Below, one piece after another: positions 36,254 through 49,796 of a stretch of 64,000 bases of DNA. The stretch lies in the NCBI RefSeq assembly GCF_042453785.1, contig NC_091671.1:14268001-14332000 (forward strand), written 5' to 3'. Position numbers and translations under genes: made by a program. Under the pieces are notes generated by a model. It did no database searches. It was not told where the DNA came from and was given only the letters and a program-made list of their open reading frames with translations. The first letter of the stretch is position 1, and every line of letters starts with the position of its first letter. Source of the DNA: Malus domestica. Its lineage: Eukaryota > Streptophyta > Magnoliopsida > Rosales > Rosaceae.

Positions 36254-39200
36254 ATGGCGCTGGACTCCAATTCAATACCTCTACAGGACCAAGAAGAACA
36301 AGAACCACAGTTACAAGACCACAACGCAACCGCACACCACCCTTCTGCTCCCCCTGATGAGGTAAAATCACCGTTTAATCTCTCTCTCTTTGAATTTCAA
36401 TGGTTCCGTACAAATTCGATGGGCATCTGTGGGTTTTGGAGTTTTTGGGTTCTGGGTTTTGATTATTGTTCTTCGAGTTGCGTTTTATTTGATTAGGAAG
36501 AAAAAGTGGGGGAATTTGTGATGTGGATATTAATCTGCTTTTCGGTTTATTCACTGTTGAAACCTGTATGCTGCTTAGATTTATGTTGGTTTCGATACGA
36601 AAACTAATTTGTTCTACTAAGTAGTAATGGAGGGCCAATTTGGAAACACATTTTTGTCAAAAGAAACTATGCCTACACAAATTCTGTCCCATTTTAATAA
36701 TCCTTTTGGTTTTTTGTTTCAATGATCAATGATGGTACCTTCCCTCACTCAGTGAATTGGGTTTTGGTATCGAAGTTTTTGGCCGTGGCAAAGAGACTTT
36801 TTCAGCTTATCTAGTACAATTGTGTATTTCGTTGCATCTTGACTAAGTAGAAAATTTATGTTGGTGACGATTGACAACTGAAAAGCACACGCTGCCTACA
36901 TGGATAAATTGTAAAGACATGTATAAGAGCAAGATTTTGTTCGTATTAATTGATGCTCAAACTGTTTTTCCATGCACGCATTGCAGCTGTTTGACATCTC
37001 AACAACAGTAGATCCTAGTTATGTGATCTCTCTGATACGGAGACTTCTACCAGCTAATGCAAACCATAAACACAATTCGTCGGGTTTTGAGGCCCTTGTG
37101 CAAGGATTAAATGCTGATTCCATGGAAAAGAGCGAGCCCACTCCACCTGGAGTCATATCACTGCACTCATCAAAAGATGTATCTGAAAGCATGGACATTA
37201 TTGACGATTGTCATAAAAATGCTCCGGAGGAAGGAGAAAACGTTGATTTATATGGTGTCCCAGTGGGAATAGAGGCTTGGGAAGAGTATGGTTGCATTTT
37301 ATGGGATCTTGCTGCAAGTAAAACTCATGCAGAACTCATGGTGCTTGGGATTTTCTTCATCTCTTTATGATTTTTTGCTCATTTTGATTTTGTTTGGATA
37401 TGTTATATTCTCATTTGTGATCATGTTATCCCCAATAATCATTGATTAAAAATTTAAAAGACAAGCATTGCAAATTTATAAACAGTAATATCTAACGTTA
37501 TTTTATTTCTTTGCAAAACAGTCGTTATTGACATGACTTGATGGGTGATAACATTTAACAATATAAAGCAATTTCTAGCTTATCATTTTTGATATGGCTT
37601 CAACTTGCTTGTCACCATGAACAATAGAACTATTTTTGGAAAAGAATATCATATGCAATGGCCACAATTTCGAGGTTTTAGAAATTATAAAAGATTGGTG
37701 CTGGATTTGTAGTTTTGATTTTTTTCTATGTTTCTGGTACTCTTTTCTTATTATGTATTTTCTTTTGTATTCATGAGATAGACATATAAACTTATTTGTG
37801 CAGGTGCAAAACCTTGTACTTGAAGTGCTTTTAGCAAACCTTATGGTTTCACAATCTGTGCGTGCTATGGTTAGTCAATTTTGTCCTTTGCTATGACATC
37901 ATTTTTGTTTTAAGTCGAAATTTTTCCTCTCCCTCTATCTCTGTTTCCCTCCAACTTTCGTGGTGAAAACTAGTGTACATGGTAACTTAGTAGTTTTCGA
38001 AGGTTCTCAGCATGCGACTATATTCTCTTTTCTTATTCCAGGAAATTAGCCTTGGAATTATTGGAAACCTTGCCTGTCATGAAGTTCCCATGAAACAAAT
38101 AATTTCTACAAATGGATTAATTGGAATAATTGTGGATCAATTGTTTTCTGATGATGCTCAGTGTTTATGTGAAATCTGCAGGTAATTTTTAAGTTTCATC
38201 CATGACTCCTATTTAATTTTTCTGGATTTGGTATTATCATATTTGGTGTTGACTTGTATATGTTATTAAAGTTTATCCTTATTTCCTGTCCTATTATGCT
38301 GTATACTGTCTGTGTAATAGTCATTTTCTCAATTGCTTCTTGCATATTCCTGGCTTGGCGAGGAAATATACGACCTTGAAATTCGTTTCTACTTCTGTTG
38401 TTATAAACCAATTTCTGTGTGGTACATAAGGACAGTACGTACTCTATATTTCATATATCTCTAATGAATTATATGGAGCTTAATAATTCCTAATCATTTG
38501 CATTTAGCAAACAAGGTAAGTGGTGGTACATGTCTGTCTTCTTATATGTTGCACTCTTATTTTATTACAGTTTTACAGATAGGACATTGTTGTGGTTATT
38601 ATATCATGTATCTTTATTTCTTCGTGGTGCTAATTTAAAAATGTTTTTCATGCCTTCAACGATACCAAGTGATTTTATAAATGATTTCACAGACCTTTTT
38701 ATGCTTCTTGCCGTAACATGTGCAAAGCGATTTTACAGATACCAAGGATTCATGCAGAGATTAATCTTACAATCATTATATTGACACAGGCTGTTAACTG
38801 TGGGTCTTCATAGTAGTGAACGTATTACTTGGGCCAAGGCATTGCAGTCTGAACACAATCTGAGCCGCATTCTATGGATTGCAGAAAATAGCTTAAATCT
38901 ACAGCTTATAGAAAAGGTAGCAGATACCATTTAAGTTTTTGCTCAAATGAGGTTTGGTACCTCGTCACTTTTTCTTAGACTCATAAGTGAAAAGTTTTTG
39001 CCCGAGTAAATCCTTTGGATGTTCTTGTTTATATAATTGTACTTTTTATCATGCATGTGGTGTTTATTGCTTTTTTATGGATACCTTTACACTTCACCAA
39101 TGAATTACAATGGAATATGAAGTTGAACTGTGTTTGAACTCAGGAATTGGTACCGGATATAGGACCACTTGACTTGAAATAATCATATGGTGTGAAAACC

Positions 39201-41960
39201 CTACCTATATTTGATTTAAACTTTGACAATAGTTTTAGGATCCACACCTTGGATTATGCCTATTATTCTCTTTTTACTGATGCTTCAGAGGGTAAAGACT
39301 GGTAAAACATATCAATAAGTCACTTTTAAACTGTATTACCTCTATTTCCAGGTTGGAATGTTTGCGTTCGTAGTCTTACTGAATTTTTTTTAACAGAATG
39401 TTGAACTCTTGTTAGCCACCATTGAAAACTCAGACGAAGTTGTGCATATTCTCCTTCCACCTTTAATGAAGCTGGGATTAGCAAGTCTACTCATAATTCT
39501 CTTGGATTTCGAAATGAGCAAATTAATGAGTGAAAGAGAACCTGAAAGGTTTGTAGATAATCCATCTGCAGCTGAAGTTTCCTTGTACATGTACCATGTG
39601 TCAAATTGGTTCTGCATTTATTCCATAAGCATTTTGATGTTTTCGTTTTGATTATGCCTTTTAATAGATTATGAAAAGGAGACAATTCTGTTACATTAGC
39701 TTTATTTAGGAAATAATATTGTTGATCATGGTTATTTCAGCCTGCAATTCTTTTACTGTGTAAAATTCTGCAATGTAAAACTTATTTGTAAGTCTGTCAC
39801 CTACAAATGTACTTGCAAATTCGTTCTGATATATGCTCATTTTTGTACGATTCCAGGTACCCAATTCTTGATGTAATCCTCCGTTCCATTGAAGCTCTCT
39901 CAGTTATTGATGGTCATTCCCAACACATCTGTTCAAACAAGAAACTTTTTCAGCTAGCTTGTGACCTAGTCAAACTCCCTGATAAAGTTGAGGTACCTAT
40001 TATCTATCTTAGATATTATGGAGTACGAATCGTAGGTATACTTTATAATTTCCATGTTTATGAAGTTGTTGGTTTTGCTGTTTTGTTCACTGCTTCCAGC
40101 TGATAGTCTGGCAATTGGGTAATTTGCTGAAAGTTAACACCAATCAACTATTCACCACAGAGAATTGACATTCTTACTTTTCTTAGAAGTTTCAGGAACA
40201 ATCTGTTCTTTGTATCAAAAAAATCTAGAGGCTAACCTAAGGATCGTGTACATCAGTTTGTAATTTTGCAATTGGATCTTTGACGAAATAAGGATTTTAG
40301 TAATTTTTCTAAGAAAAAAAACCTTCCATTCAATAGTAATATGAGAAAAGGAGGACCTTGAAAAGAAAGGAAATGATATTGTATACATTCTTATGACTTA
40401 GAAACAACTGAATCTACTGACACCATCTAAATAACTTTACATCAACTGAATTACCCAATAGATATATGGATATTAGTTCTGCTGAAGAATAGTGAAGTTG
40501 ATCATAAGTAACAATCGAGGCTACTATTTTGTGGAGTGAAGGCAGCTATGACATTTCAAACTGCAGTTATCAAATGGTGTTGAACCAAAAAAATAAACAA
40601 AAGGAAAGGACAAAAACTATATTACATTCTGCAACAAAAAAAAAGCTAGGTTGTTGCAGTCTTTATACTATTTTCCTTCTAATTCGCCATTTGTTATATT
40701 GGACCAAAATGTTTGTGGCGATTGACTCCTACTTACGAATTTTTTTGTTTTTAGGTGTCAAATTCTTGTGTTACAGCTGCAATTCTAATTGCGAACATTC
40801 TTTCAGATGAATCTACTCTAGCATCGGAGATAGCGGAGGGTAAACTGTTTATGTTTCCTTCACTTGTTTATTCCTTCCAAGATTTACTATCATGTGCTTT
40901 TGGTTTAATATCACGGCACGACATGGAAGTGACACTTCGTATCCGTCCAGATTTGCCTTTCTTACAGGGTCTGCTTGATTTATTTCCCTTTTCTTCGGAC
41001 GATTTGGAAGCAAGGAGTGCACTCTGGAACATCATTGCAAGGTTAATGGTTCGAGTTAAGGAAAAGGAAATGAGCTCATCAGTTCTCCAGCAGTATGTTT
41101 TGGTTCTAGTCAACAAATCTGATGCGATTGAAGATGATCTTCTTGACTTTCAATTAGGTGACTTACAGTCAAAAGCTAGAACTACAGCTGTATCCTCTTC
41201 TGCCAATTTGTTAACTTACAATAACTATGCAATTAAGTCGATAGTAGAACCTTAAGTTCTTGTTATAGGTGATGTTTATATTGTTTCACGTACCAAATTC
41301 CATGTCTTGCAATATATTTTTCCTTCACTTTTGCTACAGCTTAGAAGGATCGTCAGTATTTTAAATCAATGGACTACTTCAAAGGATTATGCCAAGGATA
41401 ATGACATGACGGACGAACATGCAGATGATTTAAGTGTTGATAGATTGCTGCACTGCTGTCGTAAGCATTCTGAGTAAGTTTGTTCCACAGTTCTTGGTTG
41501 TTACCCATGGTTATTAAATGCTTTTAAGATTCTTCAAAGATCATCTTGTGTCAAAAAGGTTTTAGTTTTCCAATTTTCAGTACATCTAATTAGTCTTTTT
41601 CTCGTTTAAGTATTGCATCATTCTTTTTATATCTAAATTTCAAAACAAAATTATAACCTTCATTTATTTTCTTGGGCTCAGCAGCGCCTAGCCTTTGTCG
41701 TTGCCTTGTTGTCAACTTGTTAGTGTTTCGGGATTCCTTATAATTTCTTATCATTATAAGTGAAAGATGATTTCTTGAATTGACACTCAGGTGTGTCATG
41801 TGTGCTTAGATGGCAAGACTACCGGAAGATAGTAAAAACTGTTGTTATCTGTATCTGACTTTAGTGCTTACTTTCCTTTTGTATTTATGGAAGAACGTCA
41901 TCACTTTGTATTACTTTCAGGCATGAACCGTCTACAGTTTCTCAGGGTACGGAAGAATAG
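36254..41960 (+). CDS. SAAL1-like armadillo-repeat protein
   Basis: Ten exons are proposed: 36254-36361, 36987-37340, 37804-37869, 38042-38181, 38790-38916, 39397-39548, 39857-39992, 40755-41243, 41340-41473 and 41921-41960, about 581 codons. The conserved core reads WEEYGCILWDLAASKTHAEL, LVLEVLLANLMVSQS, EISLGIIGNLACHEVPMKQI and LIGIIVDQLF. This is the hallmark block of the SAAL1 family, helical armadillo-like proteins of poorly known role, implicated in animals in cell proliferation. The N-terminus is acidic and low-complexity; the C-terminus has RRIVSILNQWTTSKD. Phases fit at every junction. The donor of exon 8 (ATA/GTAGAA at 41244) is weak and is the least certain junction, and the last exon is only 40 bases. 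No signal peptide or membrane segment was seen. Its 3' end converges with RMI2. Confidence 0.85.
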
Positions 41961-42501
41961 AGTCATGGCAGCGACAGAATCACCAGGACGAACATAATCT
42001 GTTTGAGATGTAGTTGTAAGAACGGGATTTCCAGAAACCAAAACTACATCTCAAACACAGAAGTGGATATTTGCATATTAGAAAACCTGCTTAATGCAAC
42101 TCGAATAATGTTTTGCTGAGGCAAGGAAAGTCAGGACAGATGGTTGCACCGTCAAAGTTTCTGAAACTGAACAGAGGTACCTAAGATAGGAGAGGATAAC
42201 ATATACGATCTGCCCAATTTGCATCAATGCTGGATGATCTTTGTAATGCTGAAACTGCGCGAGCCGATAGATAAAAGAATCATGCAAGTACATTGGTGTA
42301 TGGCTGCTGATTATGTTTGATACAATAATAAAGCTTACAAATTCCATGTACTAGTAACTTGAGCAAGCTTGACATAATACATGTGCGCTTTCATACGTTT
42401 TCAAACGTTCTTACTTTTGATGCAGGTAAGCAAGGGATTTTCAAATGTCGAGCACAACTGGTAGGAGTTGCTTCAAGGAAAATGTTGTACATAGTTCGGT
42501 T

Positions 42502-42506
<5 letters not shown>
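41961..42506. other. convergent spacer between the SAAL1-like gene and RMI2
   Basis: Contains the 3' untranslated DNA of both genes. A 29-base phrase (TTTGAGATGTAGTT ... TTTCCAGAAACC / AACTACATCTCAAA) forms an inverted pair around 42001-42056. No gene. Confidence 0.5.

Positions 42507-42546
<40 letters not shown>
42507..42546. repeat. (CT)n microsatellite touching the RMI2 stop codon
   Basis: About 40 bases of uninterrupted CT. On the - strand this is a GA run that begins within the stop codon of RMI2 (TGA then GAGAGA) and so opens its 3' untranslated region. Confidence 0.9.
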
Positions 42547-42551
<5 letters not shown>

Positions 42552-43462
42552 TTCCATTAAGCGCCGATAGAAAAGATTGTATGCCTCCATAACTTCGAGG
42601 TACCACATTGCCTCTCGATCATGGGAATCCGAAAGATCAACCATCTTGTGTACCTGATATTCAGTCACAAACGCAGCTTAAATTTCAGTGTTACCGTTTC
42701 TAAATCTGTCCATGTATACAGTAGCCACCTAAATTACTGGAAAAATTCTTCTATCACTGGTTCAGATGACAAATCACAACAAAATATGGTTTCCTACATC
42801 CGAATTTAAGTAACAAATATAATATATGTAACGCTACTTAAATTTGGATGGGTCTAGGTCATACAATGTGAGTAACAAAATTAGTGTAATTTTATTCTCA
42901 AGACGTCAACTAAAAGACCTTAGGTGATGGGTCACACAATACGATTAATATTTTTTTATTATTACAAGCGATATTATTACGCTAAATTACGTTAACGTGA
43001 GTAATAATTTTACCTGAATCATTGGCGGCTCATTCTTACGGAGCGTGTACCGTCCAACAGTCATTACATACATTCCTGCATAAATAAATGAATAAAAAAA
43101 GAAAAAGATGCTAAAATGCGCATAAGGAAGATGCGAGGATGCTAATATGCGCGGGGGTGATACCGATTTTCCAAGTACAATGGCGCAATTCGGGTCTGAG
43201 GGAGAGCTCGATGACTCCGGTGCCGTCGTCGAGGAGCAAGCGCTCTCCGTCGTCGAAGACATGGACCAGAATGCCCTGCGAGTGATCAGTCGGTGTTAAT
43301 TGAGAGTAGGAGGAAGGGAGAACGGTAATTTGGGAAGATTAGAGACCTGCAACCAGGCGCGTTGGAAGGCGATGCCGTGGAGTTCCATGGCGTTCTTGGT
43401 GTCTTCGGTCGCGTCTTTCAGTTGGACGCACAGCAGCTTCAGTGCTGCTAGGTTGTAGTCCA

Positions 43463-43463
<1 letters not shown>
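42546..43463 (-). CDS. RMI2: RMI2, OB-fold subunit of the BLM/RecQ-TOP3-RMI complex
   Basis: Four exons: 43347-43463, 43164-43275, 43014-43075 and 42546-42653, 132 codons, GT-AG throughout with matching phases. RMI2 pairs with RMI1 and stabilises the complex of a RecQ helicase and topoisomerase 3 alpha that dissolves double Holliday junctions and limits crossover. The protein starts MDYNLAALKLLCVQL. It then has the OB-fold strands FQRAWLQGILVHVFDDGERL, LLDDGTGVIELSL, HCTWKIGMYVMTVGRYTLR and PPMIQVHKMVDLSDSHDREA, and ends in a short helix (YLEVMEAYNLFYRRL). Length and motif order match plant RMI2. The 5' leader is a long GA run on the coding strand. No defect seen. Confidence 0.93.

Positions 43464-43518
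<55 letters not shown>
43464..43518. repeat. (CT)n microsatellite directly upstream of the RMI2 ATG
   Basis: About 55 bases of CT with one CC interruption. On the RMI2 strand it is a GA run ending at the start codon, so it is presumably the 5' untranslated leader. GA/CT runs are common in plant core promoters and leaders. Confidence 0.85.
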
Positions 43519-43522
<4 letters not shown>

Positions 43523-44781
43523 AACGCAACCTCGTCTGACTTCTGCTAGTGCGTTTTGGACCGTCTTAGGGAAAAATGAGAGGCAAATTCAAATTGTTTG
43601 AGAATGGAGAGCCAGAGTGAAATTGTCGCATTTTCAGTTTCCGATAATAAAGGCAATAACGGTGTCGTTCAAAGTAATGGAGACGGTGAGATTGCTATAT
43701 GGGAACTATTTTAACTGAAGATTTTTTTAGTGTATCGGAACACGGCGTATCATAAAACAAGTGGTTGAACATTTGAAAAATAAAAAATAAAATATTTGTC
43801 CAATTATATTATGACACGTGGTGTATTGGGTTGTGTTACAATAACATAAAAAAATCTGAATATTTTAAGGGCAGTGCTATCCACACACCTTTTTTACGCC
43901 TTAAACACTTCATGTTAATTTATATCATTTGATGTTCTTTAATTCATTCAATTTGAAGGCCGAAAATTGAAAATATGAATTGAAAATGATGTCTAAGAAA
44001 TAAAAAGAGGTGTGTGGATCGTACCATCCTATTTTAATCTGTTTGTTCACATAAATTATAGAGGCTACAAAATACATTTGTGTGCTATTTTTTGTGTGAT
44101 ATATGATTTTACTGAAGAATACTACTATGAACAACTTTGGTAATCTAATCTAATGTTAGTTTCTTTAGTGCTTCATCAAAAGTCGACTGTTGAGCACATG
44201 AACTCATTTTATAAGGTGTTTTAAATTCGTAATTTGGCTACAAAATTTACATGTTATACAATTACATATATTTACATGAATTATATCTAACCGTTAAATG
44301 ATGATTATTTTAAATACATATAAGTATTGTAGTTATGTCTTCAATTAGTATGTGACCTTTGGAATGTGGGGTACTAACTTTGATCGAATTATTATTATTT
44401 TCTTTAATTTTATAATTTTGGCTTCTAGCTTATGTGTCATGTACATGTCTTTAAATGTTAAATTATTAGAAGGATCCTTTATTTAACCAGATGTAGCAAA
44501 ATATAGATAAATGCACTAGACCTAAACATAAAAACTTAATTAATTTTTTATTTCAACGCAATAACCACAATTCATAATTCATTCTACTAAACTTACATGA
44601 GTGGAGTTTTTAGAACTTTGTCATCTAATTGATCATTTTTTTTCTCTCACGATAATTTAAAAGAAGCACACCAGCCATCAAATTAACAAGAATACAAGCA
44701 ACCAAATACACCAGCCCAGCACTTATTTTAATTTTATAATTAAACAAGAAAAACGATGATTAAGTGCATAATTCAATTTAA
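43519..44781. other. RMI2 upstream region and spacer to the GDSL gene
   Basis: The first about 200 bases are the probable RMI2 promoter. The segment 43869-44032 is probably a foldback MITE (left GCTATCCACACACCTTTTTT, right AAAAAGAGGTGTGTGGATCG). The rest is AT-rich without recognised genes. Confidence 0.55.
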
Positions 44782-47700
44782 TTAGGAGATGAGGGAGATG
44801 CCACTGCTGAGCAAATCATTGGCCAAAATTTGGTTTGCAGCCTCAGAAGGATGAAAGCCATCCCAAAAGACATACTCAGACGCATTGGCGCAGGTCCCTA
44901 CTGACTCTGCATTGCACAGTATTGCTGTTTCTACCAGCCCTGTTCCACAACAAGCCCGCCTTGCCTCCGCAAACCCTGTCAACATCAGTCACTAGTAAGG
45001 GCGACAACTCGTGTCGATGGGTCGTGTTCGTCTCATTGAACTATCAACCCAATTTATAATCGTGTTGTGTTCAAAATTTCGAATTGATCCATTTATATTG
45101 TATGTCATGGGCCCATCAAGAAAAACTAACCAAGAATTATTTGTCGCATTATACTACCAAGTTATGTGATGAAAGAAATAAATATGCAACGTGTTTCATG
45201 TGAGTTTCTCTCCGGCAAAAAATAATGAGTTAGATGTATGCAAAGGTATAATTATCATCCCAATCCATATGTCATATGATAATAATCATATTTCTTATAG
45301 TTTTGGCAGTTGTTTTACATCCGGATTCTCTCCTATCTCACCAACGCCATACAATAATACATGGGTGTTGCTATCTCCTCACCCGATTTTACTTTTTACA
45401 CACACCTCTCAAGTTTTGGCAGTCGAATAAAATCAACTAAAGAAGACCAAAGAATAAAAATTAACATGAAATATGTGAGATAGATGTGTGAACAGTACCA
45501 CCCTAAAATATAACACATCTGCCAAAATATTTTCATTAGACATTAATTGATGTGATAGATTATATAACGGAGAAGAGATCTTCTCTGGATCTCTTCCATC
45601 AAGGCTACCAGATCAAGTGATCTGGACCTTTAAATTTTTATTCAACAGCTAAAACTTATTATAGCTTTTAAGGGATCAAAAACAGGTAGGCCGTTGAATG
45701 AAATTTCAAAGGTCCATATCACTTGATTCGATAGCCTTGGTGGAAGATCTCTTCTCTGTATAATGGTCTTCTTCTAGAAATAATTGAGGTTAATTTAAAA
45801 GGAAAACTAATGAAAGGGGCTTGAAAACTTTGAGTTTTAATGATAAGGACAAAATAAAGGGTAAAGTGAATAGTAGCAGGATTGACTTTTTAGTGTAAAA
45901 ATATGATTTTTCGTTAAAGTGAACAGTACCAGGAGCTTTTCGTTAAAGTTCTCTAATTTAAAATGTAACTAGTTTATCTTACTACTCTAGTTCGTCGTCA
46001 TCTAGTAGTATTTTTCACTTTCAATGCTACAAATGCAGTCCCTAACTCTGAGGAAAGCCGTACTAATATTTATTCTTGTCGCTCATGCTAGCACATTTTG
46101 TGTTAAGCTGCAAAGGTCGTCCCTAGATCGATTTTGAAAGAAAAGTCAAATTTTGTCGTTTCTGCCCCATCGAATTACTTTTAAGTTTTGTTTAAGCTAA
46201 TTTTGGTGCATGACTAACTTTAAACCAAATAAAGGCTCTTCTTCTTCACGTACCATTCTCGGCAGGCTTTGTGACAAGGTCATAGAGCGGTTGGTAGATA
46301 TCAAGGACGACCAACTTAAGACCAGAGAGGTCATTTTGCAAACTCTGAGATGTGGCATTGAGCTTGTTATTGAATGAGATTGCATCATTGTTGACTTTAT
46401 CCACGCACTCATTGCTGTGCGACCCAAATATGGTGATGGCCGCCGGCAGGCATCCAAGTGGCGGCAATGTGGTCACTCCGATTCTCCTTGCTCCCAGTGC
46501 ATATAGATTCTGTAACAAACCATTTTCATTAGTTTTTTAATGGTTAGGGTTTGCAGTAATTCTCACCATTTTTAATTACTATACTTCATAAGATAATTGA
46601 AGGACAAACGATAATATTTCTCTTGTAGTTTGAATTCGATTTCAATTTGGTTATAATTATATTTTTAATTAAGGGCGGAGTGAGAAATTTTAAGTGGAGT
46701 TGTCAGATCTCTTAATAAACTATTATATGCGATTTTAGTCTACTAAGAGGGTCTCACGGTAGCCTTGTCTCCATCTCTGCCGCCTTTGGTTTCAATTGTT
46801 TCCCCTTAGAAATAGTCCAGTCTAAGACAATGAAGGGTAAGAAACGAGGCTTTAGTTTGCTATTGGCTTGAATTGGGTCCAAATTGAAATCTGTTAAGAG
46901 ATTTTTTCTCTTAATTTTCAGTATTAGGAGAGGTCCAATTTCGAATCTCCTCTTCCCGTTCTTTAATAAAAAGGTATGGAGAAGAATTGTGATCTACCTG
47001 TATGAATGTTGCATAAGCTTGCATGAGAATGTCAGAGAACTGGTTGGGCGTATAGAACTTGTAAAGAAGAGGATCAATGTAGTAGTTCTGAAGAAAGTCA
47101 CTGCTCCCAGCACCAACAAGGTAGACTGCATCAGATATTATTGAAGTAAAATTGGCTTTATTTCGTGCTGCAATTCCCACCACCTTGTTTTGGTATTCCT
47201 TGTAGTACTCCAGCTGCTGATTTAGTGAAATTACATCCTGCATGTAAACACCAAGATTTACATACGAAAAATTAAAAAATCATACTACAATGTTCATGTG
47301 TGAGAAATTACAGAGATCTTCTAACTAGTTAAAATTGCAATTGTTTCTTTCTTTTTACATATAATTTTGCTGTATACTCATAATAGCCAGAACCAGCTGA
47401 GCCAAAATTGGCACCAATCAAGAGGTTTGTTCCATTGGCTTCTTTGCTAAGATAAGCTGGAGGGTAAGAAGTAAATCCAAGGTTTTCAGCTGCAGTCAAA
47501 GAAAACAAACCAAGAAAAAAAAAAACCAATTAGTGGGCTAAAAAAATATTGTCTAAAAAGGAGACTTGAGAAATGCATGGCGATTCTAAGATATAAATAG
47601 TTCCAGATGCAAGTTACGCTAGTTAGTGAGTTGGTCAGCGAATGCAATGTACCAATTCCCTTGCACCTAAGTTTGAATCTTTCTTTCTGTAAATTAGAGC

Positions 47701-47964
47701 AGATTAGAATATAAAAATACCAGTGAAGTCTGAAGCAAGCTTTCCATTGCAGAACCTCCCAGTTGGCTTGTGATTGACAAAGTCTCTTCCATAAGGAGGG
47801 AAGTTGGCTTTGATCACGGTGTAGAGGTGGTTGTTGTTACCAGCATCCACAACTGAGTCCCCAAATATGAACATTGCAGGAACCAAGGGCTGCCCATTTG
47901 CCTGCAGAGAAAATGCTATAATCACAAGAAGGAAAGAAACTAATGATCCCATTTTCTTTCTCAT
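44782..47964 (-). CDS. GDSL esterase/lipase, secreted
   Basis: Five exons: 47721-47964, 47359-47489, 46998-47237, 46254-46509 and 44782-44975, 354 codons with consistent phases. GDSL (SGNH) hydrolases of plants are extracellular esterases acting on lipids or acylated wall polymers; the substrate here cannot be told. Residues 1-24 form a signal peptide (MRKKMGSLVSFLLVIIAFSL). Block I is FIFGDSVVDAGNNN with the catalytic serine. Block II is GANFGSAGSG. Block III, where most members have G-x-N-D, reads GAGSSDF, a variant known in one plant subgroup. Block V is WDGFHPSEAAN with the D-x-x-H pair. CCGTG near the end is typical. A second in-frame ATG at 47952 could also start it. Intron 4 (44976-46253) contains two MITEs. 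Confidence 0.93.
45569..45757. mobile_element. foldback MITE in GDSL intron 4
   Basis: The left arm (GAGAAGAGATCTTC ... CAAGGCTACC ... CAAGTGATCTGGACCTTT) and right arm (AAAGGTCCATATCACTTG ... GGTAGCC-type ... GAAGATCTCTTCTC) are reverse complements over about 60 bases with few differences, leaving an AT-rich loop of about 80 bases. Non-coding. Confidence 0.8.
45800..45953 (-). mobile_element. Mutator-type MITE, copy 3 of 3, in GDSL intron 4
   Basis: 154 bp, the reverse complement of copies 1 and 2, flanked by the perfect 9-bp repeat TAATTTAAA (45791-45799 and 45954-45962). It lies about 40 bases from the foldback MITE, within the same intron. Confidence 0.85.
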
Positions 47965-49281
47965 CAGAACTGGGATGGGGGATTTATGAAGAGCTTTGAA
48001 ACAAATATATATATATACCTATGTATATATATTATATTATTATTATTATTACAGTGGAATGTTTAACATTGGAGTGTGAATTTGCCCATAGGCTATGAGT
48101 TGGGCAATTTAGAGGTGCTAAACAGATTACTTAATTGGGGATACCAACCACCAATATATTTAATTGGGGAGAAGGAAAAACCAAACTCACCCTCTTGAGA
48201 TTATAACAGACACGCAACTTTGTAAGGGTAAAAAAGTCTTTTAACTCCAAAATCCATGCATGTTATCTACGTATAGGACTACCCAAAATCAATTTAACTG
48301 CAGAATAAAGGGGGTGGTTCGTGGAGTGTCTTAATGAAGTGTGTTCTTTGAGCTGTCATAGCGTCTAATACACATTGGCATGCAGCTGAATTATATTGAC
48401 ATACATACAACCAGTTGCAGGCCATTTCTTTTGTTCTTTCAGTTTTGTATTGTGTGCCATATTATCAATTTCTATGGCAGTTCTTCAATCACTTTCAAAC
48501 CCCCCTTGTCGAAATCAATTGTCTTTGAACTTTACATCTGAATCACACAGCTTTTCAGACTCAGTGTTAACTGGCACTTGTCGTAGCTATAATTTTTGTT
48601 CTTTTAAATTCAATTTGGAAGCCAACTTGGTCTTTGTTAATTGTTACATGCAGCAATATTTTCAATGTGGACAAGGATGTTATTTTACTAAATGTAATAA
48701 TTTCAGCTCATTGATAAACCAAAACTTTTTTTCCAAAATTAAAGAGCGGAGTAAGAGAAGATTGCAAAAAACTGATATTCATACCCTATAATTGATGAAC
48801 CAAAATCCACCGACATTATTAAACTCAAGATAAGAACCACATACAGCTACACTTCAATTTATGTCTCATATAAAAACTAAGCCCCACCATATGACTCGTA
48901 AATATCTGGTCGGAGCATTGGAAAACGAATTAGGAACATGTAATCATATTTAGCTTAATTATTGAAACTCACTTCGGGGTTAATAAGACTTAATTATTGG
49001 GATATTTAGCTTAAATATATTGTAAATATTATTATTCTTTAGGAATATGATTGTGTAAATTTAGAGTAGGAATCCTAATAGGATTTGGAGACCAAATCCT
49101 CATAGGACTATTACTTATAAAACAAGAAAACTCATTATAATTAAGTACAAATAAAAACATAAGATCAGAATCACGGGATGAAACACATTAACATAACATC
49201 AGAGTCATGAGATGAAACACATTCTCACATATATTTGAGTCATTCTCTCTCTCCATCTCCCGTCGCTCTCTCAGTCTCACC
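47965..49281. other. GDSL upstream region, unknown ORF and LTR-like remnant
   Basis: Upstream of the GDSL start is a TA microsatellite (48006-48040). An ORF of 131 codons at 48396-48791 (cysteine-rich: GQGCYFTKCNN) matches no family I can name and is not supported as a gene. From about 49019 (TGTAAATATTATTATTCTTT) to the copia insertion, AT-rich DNA with a duplicated phrase (ATCAGA(A/G)TCA..G(A)GATGAAACACATT at about 49164 and 49199) resembles an old LTR fragment. Confidence 0.4.
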
Positions 49282-49678
49282 TGTTAGTGTGTAAATTGTG
49301 GTCTGATGTGGCAGTTGGTTTCTAGCTCATATTGCTAGGATTGTGTGTATGCTTTCTTATTAAGTCTCATAGGTCTTAACAAGTGAATGTATATGTGTCT
49401 TCATCTCATAGGATGTAAGATGGATGGCTAGGATTGGATGGATGTATTTTGAATACTGCCAAGTTTAATTGTAATAGCAATTAAGAGGAGTGTGAATTTT
49501 TCTGCACACTCACTCTCGGTGGAATGAAACAGTAACAATATGCAGAGTCACATTCTCTGCATTCTTCATCTCTATCTCACTGCATCATCTTCTTCATTGA
49601 TATAAACCATCCTTGATTTCATATTACCTGTGAGTCATAGCTCACAGGGAAGATTAAAAGTTTGTTCAAACACTAACA
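49282..49678 (+). repeat. copia 5' LTR
   Basis: 397 bp, TGTTAGTGTG ... CACTAACA. Contains CTCATAGGATGTAAGATGG and a CT-rich segment near its end. Confidence 0.93.
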
Positions 49679-49796
49679 TGGCCTCAGAGCCTAGTTGGGT
49701 CTGATTTTTCTGGGCGTAGATTTTGTGAGGTTTGCTCTAGCAACTTTTCGTTGCAGAGAAAGTAAGTGAGAGAGAGAAGTGAGATCTAAGTCTAAC

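Noticed and set aside
43014..43262. Single long - strand ORF at 42987-43262 as its own gene
   Set aside because: It joins RMI2 exons 2 and 3 by reading through the intron in another frame. The spliced model fits the family exactly.
48396..48791. 131-codon ORF with a cysteine-rich centre
   Set aside because: It does not match any family I know, lacks introns or a clear promoter, and lies in AT-rich spacer. Kept only as a note.
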